From DASXTB01 sp036505615 (GTDB lineage Bacteria > Acidobacteriota > UBA6911 > JACQSX01): a stretch of DNA of 7,219 bases. Below, piece after piece: positions 1-5,729 of this stretch. Numbering within the stretch: position 1 is the stretch's first letter; each line of letters begins with the position of its first letter. The translations under genes and the position numbers were made by a program. Below the pieces are notes generated by a model. The model made no database searches, was not told the origin of the DNA, and saw only the letters and a program-made list of their open reading frames with translations. Where the stretch lies: positions 1-7,219 of the forward strand of contig DASXTB010000457.1 in NCBI GenBank assembly GCA_036505615.1, in the 5' to 3' direction.

Positions 1-543
1 TCCCACCCGGTTGACCACAAACGCCTTTTTGGCCGCGTCGCCGGCGCTCTTGCGATCCAAATAAAATCCAATCAGCAGATAGCTGCACAACCCCACTCCT
101 TCCCAACCCACAAACATCAATAAATAATTGCCGGCTAGAACGAGAACGGACATCGCACAGATAAACAGGTTCAGGTAGGAAAAGAAGCGATAGTATCCGG
201 AGTCGTCCGCCATATAACCGATTGAGTAGACGTGGATCACGAATCCAACACCGGTTACGATCAAAATCATGATCAGAGAAAGGGGATCCAGCAGATAAGA
301 AATGCGGGCCTGAAAAGCGCCGCCCTGAATCCACGTGTACAGGGACTGGACCATGTGTCGCTCTGTCTGCGGCAGTTTTAGAAGATCCACCAAGCATCCC
401 AGTGAGATGACAAAACTCGCCCCAACCAGACCGCACGAAATGACCGAAATCAGCGCTCGGCTCACACGCCTGCCCAGCACGCCGTTTATTCCGGCGCCGA
501 TCAATGGAAGAAGAGGAATCAGGGAAAGATACCTCGCCATCAT
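1..543 (-). CDS. nuoL: NADH-quinone oxidoreductase subunit L (N-terminal 181 residues, cut by window edge)
   Basis: Membrane antiporter-like subunit of respiratory complex I, carrying one of the distal proton channels. The visible part is 181 codons, about a third of a usual NuoL of 600-plus residues; the rest lies beyond the left edge. Translation shows hydrophobic segments starting MMARYLSLIPLLPLIGAGIN, then LLDPLSLIMILIVTGVGFVIHVYS, and the family signature VGWEGVGLCSYLLIGFY followed by AAKKAFVVNRVG at the edge. Glu148 in GWEGVG matches the conserved TM5 channel glutamate (Glu144 in E. coli). Two adjacent in-frame ATGs (541-543 and 538-540) could start it. I take the first because a GGTGAG Shine-Dalgarno at 552-557 lies 8 nt upstream. 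A second GGTGAG at 544-549 directly abuts the start. The gap to the nuoK stop is 9 nt, so the genes are surely co-transcribed. It is not a NuoM or NuoN paralogue, given the GWEGVG and VNRVG motifs and the position after nuoK. Confidence 0.97.
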   Translation of the reverse strand, partial: MMARYLSLIPLLPLIGAGINGVLGRRVSRALISVISCGLVGASFVISLGCLVDLLKLPQTERHMVQSLYTWIQGGAFQARISYLLDPLSLIMILIVTGVGFVIHVYSIGYMADDSGYYRFFSYLNLFICAMSVLVLAGNYLLMFVGWEGVGLCSYLLIGFYLDRKSAGDAAKKAFVVNRVG

Positions 544-552
544 CTCACCATC

Positions 553-855
553 TCACCATTTCATTGAGCTGGCATCGTCCACATTCAATGTCTTTCTATT
601 TCGATACAGCGCCACGATGATTGCCAGTCCAACAGCGGCCTCCGCGGCGGCCACTGTCATCACAAAGAAAACGAAGATCTGACCGTCGATTCTTCCCAAA
701 TGGCGAGAAAATGCGATGAACGTCAGATTCACCGCGTTCAGCATCAGTTCGATGCACATGAACATGGTTATGACGTTGCGCTTGATCAGCACCCCTACCG
801 CCCCAATAAAAAAGAGCAGCGCGGCCAACACCAAATAGTTTTGAATCGGGATCAT
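553..855 (-). CDS. nuoK: NADH-quinone oxidoreductase subunit K
   Basis: Small membrane subunit of complex I (100 residues, the standard family length), homologous to mitochondrial ND4L and MrpC. Three hydrophobic segments are evident: residues about 5-24, 29-50 and 58-84. The two channel glutamates essential in E. coli are at exactly the same positions: Glu36 in MFMCIELMLN and Glu72 in TVAAAEAAVGLAI. Its ATG overlaps the nuoJ stop in an ATGA tetranucleotide (852-855), typical of translational coupling. The upstream ribosome-binding sequence is a purine run (AAAAAAGAAAG) rather than a canonical GGAGG, which fits initiation by ribosomes finishing nuoJ. Complete, with no anomalies. Confidence 0.98.
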   Translation of the reverse strand: MIPIQNYLVLAALLFFIGAVGVLIKRNVITMFMCIELMLNAVNLTFIAFSRHLGRIDGQIFVFFVMTVAAAEAAVGLAIIVALYRNRKTLNVDDASSMKW

Positions 856-1343
856 ACTTTCTTTTTTGCCAGAATCACTGCTCCCACCACGGCCACCAGT
901 ACCAGGATGGAAGTGACTTCAAACGTAAGGACGTAACTGGAAAACAACCGCATTCCCACAGCGGAAATGTCCGAAATTGCCGGCTCTCGGGCGCTGGGGG
1001 AAGCCGGGCGATACACGATGATTGCCTGACCCAACAAGACAGCCAGCAGAACCCCTAAAGGAACAGCGGCGTATGCCACGCTTTTTAGCGAAGGGGCGAG
1101 CCTTTCCGACGTGGGATCCAGCAGCATAATGACGAACAGGAAAAGAACCATAATGGCGCCTGCGTATACGATGACCTGGATAACAGCAATGAATAGAGCA
1201 TCCAGTTGCACATAGAGCATGGCAATCGCCCCTAGGCAAACAATCAACGATAGGGCACTGGACATCGCTTTCTTTTGGAGCACGACGCTTAATGCCGAAG
1301 TCAGAGCAATCGCTGCGAGCAGGTAGAAAGAAAGAATCGCCAT
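852..1343 (-). CDS. nuoJ: NADH-quinone oxidoreductase subunit J
   Basis: Membrane subunit of complex I (ND6 homologue) that helps couple quinone reduction to proton pumping. The protein has 163 residues and about five hydrophobic segments. The diagnostic third one reads AVIQVIVYAGAIMVLFLFVIMLL, with Tyr60 at the conserved pi-bulge tyrosine (Tyr59 in E. coli). A loop of roughly residues 110-128 is less conserved, and the last segment ends in ILAKKKV. The usual start is the ATG at 1341-1343, preceded only by a weak purine stretch (CCGAG). This is the first nuo gene of the visible cluster. The region upstream holds no nuoI or nuoH but a divergent thiS, so the J-K-L block appears to be transcribed from its own promoter in 1344-1546. 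I could not place that promoter with confidence. Confidence 0.97.
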   Translation of the reverse strand: MAILSFYLLAAIALTSALSVVLQKKAMSSALSLIVCLGAIAMLYVQLDALFIAVIQVIVYAGAIMVLFLFVIMLLDPTSERLAPSLKSVAYAAVPLGVLLAVLLGQAIIVYRPASPSAREPAISDISAVGMRLFSSYVLTFEVTSILVLVAVVGAVILAKKKV

Positions 1344-1546
1344 TAACTCGGTTTCTGGGATGGGTGACGTTCAGATGAAGTTAGAAAGCGCCAGGGGATT
1401 GATTAGCTCGGCGTCTAACCCCCTCCGGCTCCTCTAAAAGGTCCAAACTCATTCAATTCTGATGCGCTCTGTTTTTCTTAGGCCGGCAGGACCGAGATTG
1501 TCTGGCCGGAAGGCGAAATGCTATCATAGATTCCTGAGGGAATCGT
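1344..1546. other. Divergent intergenic region between nuoJ and thiS
   Basis: About 200 bp with no credible gene; it must hold the promoters of both divergent units. The thiS-proximal side has a plausible sigma70-type promoter (listed separately). On the nuoJ side I see only a weak imperfect hairpin (GGGG at 1394-1397 opposite a C run near 1419, with TTAG/CTAA inner arms at 1403-1406 and 1415-1418). No TPP riboswitch signature is visible upstream of thiS. Confidence 0.6.
1498..1527 (+). promoter_or_regulatory. Putative sigma70-type promoter of the thiS-thiG-aroB-menG cluster
   Basis: TTGTCT at 1498-1503 (4 of 6 to the -35 consensus) and TATCAT at 1522-1527 (5 of 6 to the -10 consensus) are separated by 18 bp. 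Transcription would start near 1534, giving a leader of only about 13 nt that contains the TGAGGGA Shine-Dalgarno (1535-1541) of thiS. This is inference from motif matches only. Confidence 0.4.
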
Positions 1547-1747
1547 ATGGAAGTTACTATAAATGGAGAGCCTAAATCCGTCCCCGATTCAGTAAGAATT
1601 GCAGAACTAATAGACTTTCTGGAATTGAAGAAGGAGCGCGTTGCCGTTGAGTTGAATTGCTTCATTGTTGCCCGCAAGACATGGGAGGATATCTCGCTGA
1701 AACCCGGCGACAAGCTGGAAATCATTCATTTTGTCGGAGGTGGGTAG
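1547..1747 (+). CDS. thiS: Sulfur carrier protein ThiS
   Basis: Ubiquitin-like sulfur carrier for the thiazole half of thiamin. Its C-terminal glycine is adenylated by ThiF, converted to a thiocarboxylate, and donates sulfur to ThiG. The protein has 66 residues, the family's normal size. It begins MEVTINGEPKSVPDSVRIAELI and has the ELN core strand and KPGDKLEIIHFVGGG at the end. The exposed C-terminal Gly-Gly is the functional tail. The ATG at 1547 has a TGAGGGA Shine-Dalgarno about 5 nt upstream. It is directly followed by thiG: the stop at 1745-1747 lies 2 nt before the GTG of thiG. No thiF, thiO or thiH is visible here, so the activating and glycine-oxidising enzymes must lie elsewhere. 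MoaD-type carriers are excluded by size, sequence and the adjacent thiG. Confidence 0.96.
   Translation: MEVTINGEPKSVPDSVRIAELIDFLELKKERVAVELNCFIVARKTWEDISLKPGDKLEIIHFVGGG
1736..1741 (+). promoter_or_regulatory. thiG Shine-Dalgarno inside the thiS glycine codons
   Basis: GGAGGT is a full anti-16S match. It is formed by the two codons GGA and GGT for the first two glycines of the ThiS tail, 8 nt before the GTG at 1750. It decides the thiG start, favouring GTG 1750 over the upstream in-frame ATG at 1657 inside thiS. Confidence 0.8.
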
Positions 1748-1749
1748 CG

Positions 1750-2538
1750 GTGGCGACAGGTTGCGAAGACATTCTCGAAATTGCAGGTCAAAAGATCCGA
1801 TCCCGGCTGTTTGTGGGAACGGGAAAATACGCCGGCAGCCAGCAGATGAAAGAGGCGCTTGAAATCAGCGGCGCCCAGGTCGTGACCGTAGCGGTGCGAA
1901 GGGTAAATATTTCCGACCGTTCGCGTGAGTCTCTGTTGGATGCCATCGACCTGGAGAAATACATCTTGTTGCCCAATACCGCGGGATGTTACACCGCAGA
2001 GGACGCCATCCGCTACGCCAGGCTCGCACGCGAAGCCGGCCTTTCCGATTGGGTAAAGCTGGAAGTCATAGGCGATGAGAAGACGCTCTACCCTGACAAC
2101 GAAGCGTTGTTGCAGGCTACCAAGGTGCTCGTCAAAGAGGGCTTCATCGTACTGCCCTACACCAATGACGATCCGGTGATGGCTCGCAAGCTGGAAGATC
2201 TGGGCGTCGCGGCCGTCATGCCTTTGGGTGCTCCCATAGGCTCCGGGTTGGGGATCCAGAATCCGAACAACATTCGAATCATCAAAGAAATGGCGCGCGT
2301 TCCGGTGATTGTCGACGCGGGAGTTGGAACAGCCTCGGATGCCACGGTGGCGATGGAGCTTGGATGCGACGCGGTTTTGATGAATACCGGCATCGCGGGG
2401 GCGCAGGATCCGATCCGGATGGCCGAAGCGATGGGCTTGGCCGTGCGCGCGGGACGGCTTGCTTATCTTGCGGGCCGCATACCGAAAAAATCTTATGCAA
2501 CCGCCAGTAGCCCCGCCGAAGGAATGGTTGCCCGTTAG
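1750..2538 (+). CDS. thiG: Thiazole synthase ThiG
   Basis: Cytoplasmic TIM-barrel enzyme that joins 1-deoxy-D-xylulose 5-phosphate, a glycine- or tyrosine-derived imine and the ThiS thiocarboxylate to make the thiazole phosphate of thiamin. From the GTG at 1750 it has 262 residues, close to the usual ThiG length. Family motifs in order: RLFVGTGKY (19-27), TVAVRRVN (46-53), LLPNTAGCYTAEDA (73-86), WVKLEVIGD (101-109), LPYTNDDPVMARKLEDLG, VMPLGAPIGSGLGIQN, PVIVDAGVGTASDA and MNTGIAGAQDP. Lys103 in WVKLEV is the expected Schiff-base lysine (Lys96 in B. subtilis). An in-frame ATG at 1657 lies inside thiS and would add an unrelated 31-residue extension, so it is rejected. Translation is probably coupled to thiS. 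Complete, with no anomalies. Confidence 0.97.
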   Translation: MATGCEDILEIAGQKIRSRLFVGTGKYAGSQQMKEALEISGAQVVTVAVRRVNISDRSRESLLDAIDLEKYILLPNTAGCYTAEDAIRYARLAREAGLSDWVKLEVIGDEKTLYPDNEALLQATKVLVKEGFIVLPYTNDDPVMARKLEDLGVAAVMPLGAPIGSGLGIQNPNNIRIIKEMARVPVIVDAGVGTASDATVAMELGCDAVLMNTGIAGAQDPIRMAEAMGLAVRAGRLAYLAGRIPKKSYATASSPAEGMVAR

Positions 2539-2559
2539 AGCTTTGGTCGCGGGATAAAC

Positions 2560-3621
2560 ATGGCCGAAGTTCGGGTTGAATTCCAGCATGGATCTTATCC
2601 TGCAATCATAGAGGAAGGTTTAGCCGGCAGGATTCCCGAAGTTTTGCTTAGAGTTGCCCCTGCTCAGCGTTATTTCTTTATCACTGACACCAACATCTCT
2701 TCTCACTGGCCGAATGTTTTCCCGCGCGATGATGCGCGTTTCGCGGCTCCGCTTGCTCTTTCTTCAGGCGAGAGCTCCAAGTCGCTTGACACGCTGGCGT
2801 CTATCTGGACCTTCCTCCTTGAAAACGGCGTGGAGCGGGGCCATGTCTTGGTCGGCGTCGGCGGAGGAGTGGTGGGCGACATGACGGGTTTTGCGGCTGC
2901 TACTGTACTGCGCGGGATTCGATTGGTTCACATTCCGACGACACTGCTGGCGCAAGTCGATGCCTCTATTGGCGGGAAGACCGGAATCAACCACCCGCTG
3001 GGCAAGAACCTGATCGGAGCCTTTCATCAGCCGGTGGCTGTGTTGATTGACCCGACGTTCTTGAGAACCCTTACGGATGTCGAGTTTCAATCAGGGATGT
3101 ATGAGGTCGTCAAATACGCGCTGATCGAGCGAAACGGTCTGTACCAGCAGTTGGGCGGAATGAAATGGGATCGCAATGCCGACATGAGTCCCATCATCCA
3201 AACCTGCGTGCGGTGCAAAGCTGGGATTGTAGCCAGGGATGAGAAGGAAACCGGGCAGCGCATGATTCTGAATTTCGGACACACCCTGGGGCATGCCATC
3301 GAGTCGGCGACGGAGTTTCAGAAATTTACGCACGGCCAGGCGGTGGGTTTGGGAATGCTATTTGCAATCGAACTGGCCGAAACGATGGGCCTCTGCAATC
3401 GAGCTGCCGGCGTTGCCGTTCGAGATTTAGTGCTCAAGAATGGCGAACTTCCGCCTCTTGACTGTCCAACAGATGCGCTCATGGATGGGATGCGGCGTGA
3501 CAAGAAGGTCCGTGACGGGAAATTCACATTTGTCCTTCCTGTGGCCGTTGGCGAAGTGGTTGTTCGCGCAGGAATTCCCGCAGCATTGGTACAGGCCCGG
3601 CTTGAGGAATTCCTGTCGTGA
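2560..3621 (+). CDS. aroB: 3-dehydroquinate synthase
   Basis: Second enzyme of the shikimate pathway: it cyclises DAHP to 3-dehydroquinate with NAD+ and a divalent metal. The protein has 353 residues, normal for AroB. Visible motifs are SSGESSKSLDTLASIW (68-83), the NAD-binding GVGGGVVGDMTGFAAATVLRG (99-119), HIPTTLLAQVDASIGGKTGIN (124-144), GMYEVVKYALI (179-189), NFGHTLGHAIES (238-249) and HGQAVGLGM (258-266). The metal ligands expected from the Aspergillus enzyme are present as Glu182, His241 and His258, so it should be active; these motifs distinguish it from glycerol dehydrogenases. The start codon lies 21 nt after the thiG stop, with only a weak GCGGGA ahead of it. Its product leads to chorismate, precursor of aromatic amino acids and menaquinone, which links it to the downstream quinone methyltransferase. 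Confidence 0.97.
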   Translation: MAEVRVEFQHGSYPAIIEEGLAGRIPEVLLRVAPAQRYFFITDTNISSHWPNVFPRDDARFAAPLALSSGESSKSLDTLASIWTFLLENGVERGHVLVGVGGGVVGDMTGFAAATVLRGIRLVHIPTTLLAQVDASIGGKTGINHPLGKNLIGAFHQPVAVLIDPTFLRTLTDVEFQSGMYEVVKYALIERNGLYQQLGGMKWDRNADMSPIIQTCVRCKAGIVARDEKETGQRMILNFGHTLGHAIESATEFQKFTHGQAVGLGMLFAIELAETMGLCNRAAGVAVRDLVLKNGELPPLDCPTDALMDGMRRDKKVRDGKFTFVLPVAVGEVVVRAGIPAALVQARLEEFLS

Positions 3622-4322
3622 GAGTGGTTGATAAAAGATCTGTTCGCATTCGTGAGATGTTTGCCTCGATCGCGCCTCGATATGATCTGCTCAATCATTT
3701 ACTTTCTCTGAACGTCGACCGCAGATGGCGTCGGCATCTGGCGCGCAAACTGCAACAGTACAGCCGGCCGGGCCGCGTGCTGGACGTGTGCACCGGAACC
3801 GGAGATCTGGCGATCGAACTTTCCCACAGGAATGACGTCTTCGGTGCCGACTTTTGTCATCCCATGCTGGTAATCGCTCAGGAGAAGCTCGAAAAATTGG
3901 ACTGCAGGGTGAAGCTTTTGGAAGCTGATGCGCTTTGCCTTCCATTTCCCGGTTCCTGGTTCGACGTGGTCAGCGTGGGCTTCGGTGTGAGGAACTTGGA
4001 GGACTTGCAGCGCGGGCTGTTGGAATTCTTTCGCGTGCTAAGGCCGGGAGGGATCCTCGTTATTCTGGAATTTTCAAAGCCGGCGACCCCGATATTCCGG
4101 GATCTATACCGACTCTATTTCGATCATGTCCTTCCAAACATAGGCAGGTTGGTTTCGAAATCCGACGGTCCCTATCGCTACCTGCCCGACTCGGTCAAAG
4201 AGTTCCCTGACCAGCAGGACCTGTGTCGCATACTGGAAAGGTGCGGTTTTGATAACGTAGAGTTTGAGAACTTGAGCGCAGGCATTGCTGCCTTGCACTT
4301 TGCCAGAAGACCGGCGTCATGA
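3618..4322 (+). CDS. ubiE: Demethylmenaquinone / ubiquinone C-methyltransferase (UbiE/MenG family)
   Basis: SAM-dependent methyltransferase that adds the ring methyl group in the last step of menaquinone synthesis (the same family serves ubiquinone). The protein has 234 residues, the family's usual length. The N-terminal signature FASIAPRYDLLNHLLSLNVDRRWRR (15-39) is diagnostic, followed by the SAM-binding loop VLDVCTGTGDLAI (54-66), GADFCHPML, FGVRNLEDLQRGLLEFFRVLRPGG, ILEFSKP, YRYLPDSVKEFPDQQDL and the C-terminal AALHFARR. The GTG start at 3618 overlaps the aroB stop in GTGA (3618-3621), and GAGGAA at 3604-3609 supplies a ribosome-binding site with 8-nt spacing. The next in-frame GTG (3624) is less likely. 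In a menaquinone-only organism menG would be the better symbol; the sequence alone does not separate the two substrates. Confidence 0.95.
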   Translation: MRVVDKRSVRIREMFASIAPRYDLLNHLLSLNVDRRWRRHLARKLQQYSRPGRVLDVCTGTGDLAIELSHRNDVFGADFCHPMLVIAQEKLEKLDCRVKLLEADALCLPFPGSWFDVVSVGFGVRNLEDLQRGLLEFFRVLRPGGILVILEFSKPATPIFRDLYRLYFDHVLPNIGRLVSKSDGPYRYLPDSVKEFPDQQDLCRILERCGFDNVEFENLSAGIAALHFARRPAS

Positions 4323-4592
4323 AAATTGGCGTCGGCAGCTGCCGCCAGCCTCCGAAATACTGTTGATCCGCAATGGGCCATTGGCATATATAGATAAATT
4401 TCTTAGAGCATTGTCAGATTTTAATGTTGCAATTTGAAAATACAATAGGTGAATATAGTGGCGGAATCTTGGGGACATATTTTCAATTCGCAATTTGAAA
4501 TTTGTATCTCAGTTCTTTCAATTTGATCTAAATTGGGAATTGGGCAAAGTCCCCAAATTTTTGCACGAAGAGACGGAAGAGACGTAAGAAAA
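4323..4592. other. AT-rich intergenic region with small palindromes before the response regulator
   Basis: About 270 bp with no gene. Just after the menG stop there is a 12-bp palindrome, CGGCAGCTGCCG (4333-4344), and a near-palindrome, CAATGGGCCATTG (4371-4383). Neither is followed by a T-run, so a terminator is possible but not shown. From about 4384 the DNA is markedly richer in A and T than its neighbours. The word GCAATTTGAAA occurs twice (4429-4439 and 4490-4500). The response-regulator promoter should lie here, but I could not find a convincing -35/-10 pair. Confidence 0.6.
4484..4546 (+). repeat. Degenerate 7-bp-phased AT-rich repeat
   Basis: Heptamers fall in one register: CAATTCG (4484), CAATTTG (4491), AAATTTG (4498), then CAATTTG again exactly four units later (4519), and TTGGGAA (4533) and TTGGGCA (4540) seven and eight units after the first. 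The units between are diverged. The length and register match the stricter heptad array on the other side of the same gene, although the unit sequence differs. Confidence 0.5.
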
Positions 4593-4958
4593 ATGCCCAA
4601 AATATTGGTCGTGGACGACGAACCGGTGATTGTCAGTCTGCTCAAGAAGTTTCTGGAGAAGAAGGACTATGATGTCGTAACCGCTTCCAACGGGACTGAA
4701 GCCCTCGAAAGAGTGAAGGTAGAAAATCCCAAGGTAGTGCTTCTAGATATCTATATGCCCGGAAAAAGCGGCCTGGAAGTTTTGAAGGAGATAAAGGAAC
4801 AACACAAGGATATCGGAGTCATCATGGTCACGGCCGTGACCGACGAGGCGGTCGGACGACGAGCGCTGGACCTGGGAGCTTTCGATTACATCATCAAGCC
4901 CTTCGACCTCGATTACCTGGAGAAGGTTTTGTGGTGGAAGTTGAAGTTGATGGACTGA
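4593..4958 (+). CDS. Stand-alone response-regulator receiver domain (CheY-like)
   Basis: Single-domain phospho-acceptor protein of 121 residues with no output domain. Receiver landmarks are complete: acidic pair Asp8/Asp9 in ILVVDDEP, phospho-acceptor Asp52 in VVLLDIYMPGKSGLEVL, Thr80 in VIMVTAVTD, and Lys102-Pro103 in DYIIKPFD. After the fifth helix it ends DYLEKVLWWKLKLMD, with no DNA-binding or enzymatic extension. I chose the ATG at 4593 because the receiver fold starts directly there; an upstream in-frame ATG at 4533 would add 20 non-conserved residues through repeat DNA. GGAAGAG at 4575-4581 is a loosely spaced ribosome-binding site. No histidine kinase is nearby, so its partner is unknown. 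It may act by protein-protein interaction, as CheY, Spo0F or DivK do. It is bracketed by two 7-bp repeat arrays. Confidence 0.93.
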   Translation: MPKILVVDDEPVIVSLLKKFLEKKDYDVVTASNGTEALERVKVENPKVVLLDIYMPGKSGLEVLKEIKEQHKDIGVIMVTAVTDEAVGRRALDLGAFDYIIKPFDLDYLEKVLWWKLKLMD

Positions 4959-4965
4959 AGTGATT

Positions 4966-5014
4966 GCGGACTTCGGATTGCGGAATGCGGAATGCGGACT
5001 TCGGATTTCGGAAT
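4966..5014 (+). repeat. Seven-unit tandem heptanucleotide array (consensus KCGGAHT)
   Basis: Seven consecutive 7-bp units without interruption: GCGGACT (4966), TCGGATT (4973), GCGGAAT (4980), GCGGAAT (4987), GCGGACT (4994), TCGGATT (5001) and TCGGAAT (5008). Only the first and sixth positions vary. The 14-mer GCGGACTTCGGATT recurs after 28 bp, which suggests duplication of blocks as well as units. It begins 7 bp after the response-regulator stop. It resembles in kind the short tandemly repeated heptamers known from cyanobacteria and other bacterial intergenic DNA. Confidence 0.85.
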
Positions 5015-5047
5015 GTATCCTCTCTTGAGCTTGAGAGGAATTCCGAA
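5007..5047 (+). terminator. Long hairpin after the response regulator, possible transcript 3' end
   Basis: Outer arms TTCGGAAT (5007-5014) and ATTCCGAA (5040-5047) pair over 8 bp. Inner arms TCCTCTC (5018-5024) and GAGAGGA (5033-5039) pair over 7 bp around an 8-nt loop, with a single 3-nt bulge (GTA) on the left. There is no T-run after it on either strand, so it is not a classical intrinsic terminator. It could stabilise the 3' end of the response-regulator mRNA or be part of the repeat element. Confidence 0.5.
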
Positions 5048-5366
5048 GGTCTGTTGACGCACATTAGTTCCATGTGGCACCGTCGTCGATACTTTTTAGA
5101 ATCGGTTTCCTCATGCCGTTCGTAAACAGAACTAAAGTACCATCGGCGACCTGCCAAGACAGCGAACGAAATTGCTATTAATCTCGATACTGCCGTAGCG
5201 CCACTTCCAAGTCTGTCCACCGACCACTCCTTCATTTCCTCCGTAGTCATCTGCTCCCTGGTCTGCCCCTATAGGGAGCGAGCGACCTCATACCGCCGAG
5301 ATAGACTGGGCAATGGAAATTTGCCAGATGTACTTCCCGCCGGCCACAGGCACTCTGTGCAGCGAC
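5048..5366. other. Non-coding stretch, little recognisable content
   Basis: I find no gene here on either strand. Open frames on the minus strand run through the heptad array or the palindromic repeats and have no recognisable protein character. One inverted repeat is visible: GCTCCCT (5253-5259) and AGGGAGC (5273-5279), 13 nt apart, overlapping a perfect 10-bp palindrome CCCTATAGGG (5267-5276). Confidence 0.5.
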
Positions 5367-5510
5367 GGAGCCGCGGCCGGAAGGGCGCGGCGCGCCAGCA
5401 TCGCTGGCTTCTGCAATCGCACTGCGTGCAAGCCGGCGAGATCTCTTCACAGTTAAGGTGTTGTGCAGATATTTAGATTGCCGCGCCGCGCCCTTCCGGG
5501 TCGCGGCTCC
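5367..5510 (-). repeat. Complete palindromic repeat element with terminal inverted cores
   Basis: The core repeat lies at 5367-5391 (forward) and 5485-5510 (inverted, with one extra base), enclosing 93 bp. Read on the minus strand, the interior aligns along its length with the interiors at 6552-6644 and 6666-6758. Shared words are GCGGCAA at the start, ATCYGCACAAC, TAACTG, GCYRGCTTG, GATTGC and ATGCTRGCGC at the end. The outer flanks are also related (CACTCTGTGCAGC to the left, inverted CACTGCGTGCACC to the right), extending the terminal repeat. A tight internal hairpin, GCCAGC-ATC-GCTGGC, is at 5394-5408. It has no coding capacity, so if mobile it would be non-autonomous (MITE-like). Confidence 0.7.
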
Positions 5511-5729
5511 GTGGTGCACGCAGTGGCGTGCGGGCAGCCCGGTCATCGGGGCCGATTTTATGACCAAAACTTGACCGATTTGTAAACTTTATGCGCACCA
5601 AGGGAACCTAGGCCAAAATAGCTGAGTAGCCCCATTTAGCAAAGGGCCCTTGCTTCGGGTAGCATGCTATAGACTTCTGAGCTCCGCGCGCCAGGACTTC
5701 TTAAGAGGCCGGGATTCGAAATTATGGTG
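5511..5729. other. Non-coding stretch downstream of the secreted-protein gene
   Basis: No gene is supported here. There are small palindromes (AGGGCCCT near 5645-5652, CTTAAG near 5699-5704) and a duplicated GACTTCT, but no hairpin with a T-run that would mark a terminator for the minus-strand gene ending at 5730. Confidence 0.45.

Noticed and set aside
1344..1546. TPP (thi-box) riboswitch upstream of thiS
   Set aside because: The conserved thi-box segments, such as CTGAGA with ACCTGATCTGG, are not present, and the likely promoter leaves only a very short leader.
1657..1749. Upstream in-frame ATG as start of thiG
   Set aside because: It lies within thiS, adds 31 residues with no ThiG similarity, and lacks the strong Shine-Dalgarno that precedes the GTG at 1750.
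1726..2589. Long minus-strand frame opposite thiG
   Set aside because: A shadow of thiG: it overlaps the real gene fully, is rich in His, Arg and Ser, and shows no motif.
4533..4592. Upstream in-frame ATG as start of the response regulator
   Set aside because: The extra 20 residues run through repeat DNA, and the receiver fold begins exactly at the ATG at 4593.
4894..5250. Minus-strand open frame of 118 codons
   Set aside because: It reads through the heptad array, the hairpin and the end of the response-regulator gene on the opposite strand; the product has no recognisable protein character.
5247..5567. Minus-strand open frame of 106 codons
   Set aside because: Most of it is the palindromic element read as protein (PRPSGRGS-like stretches).
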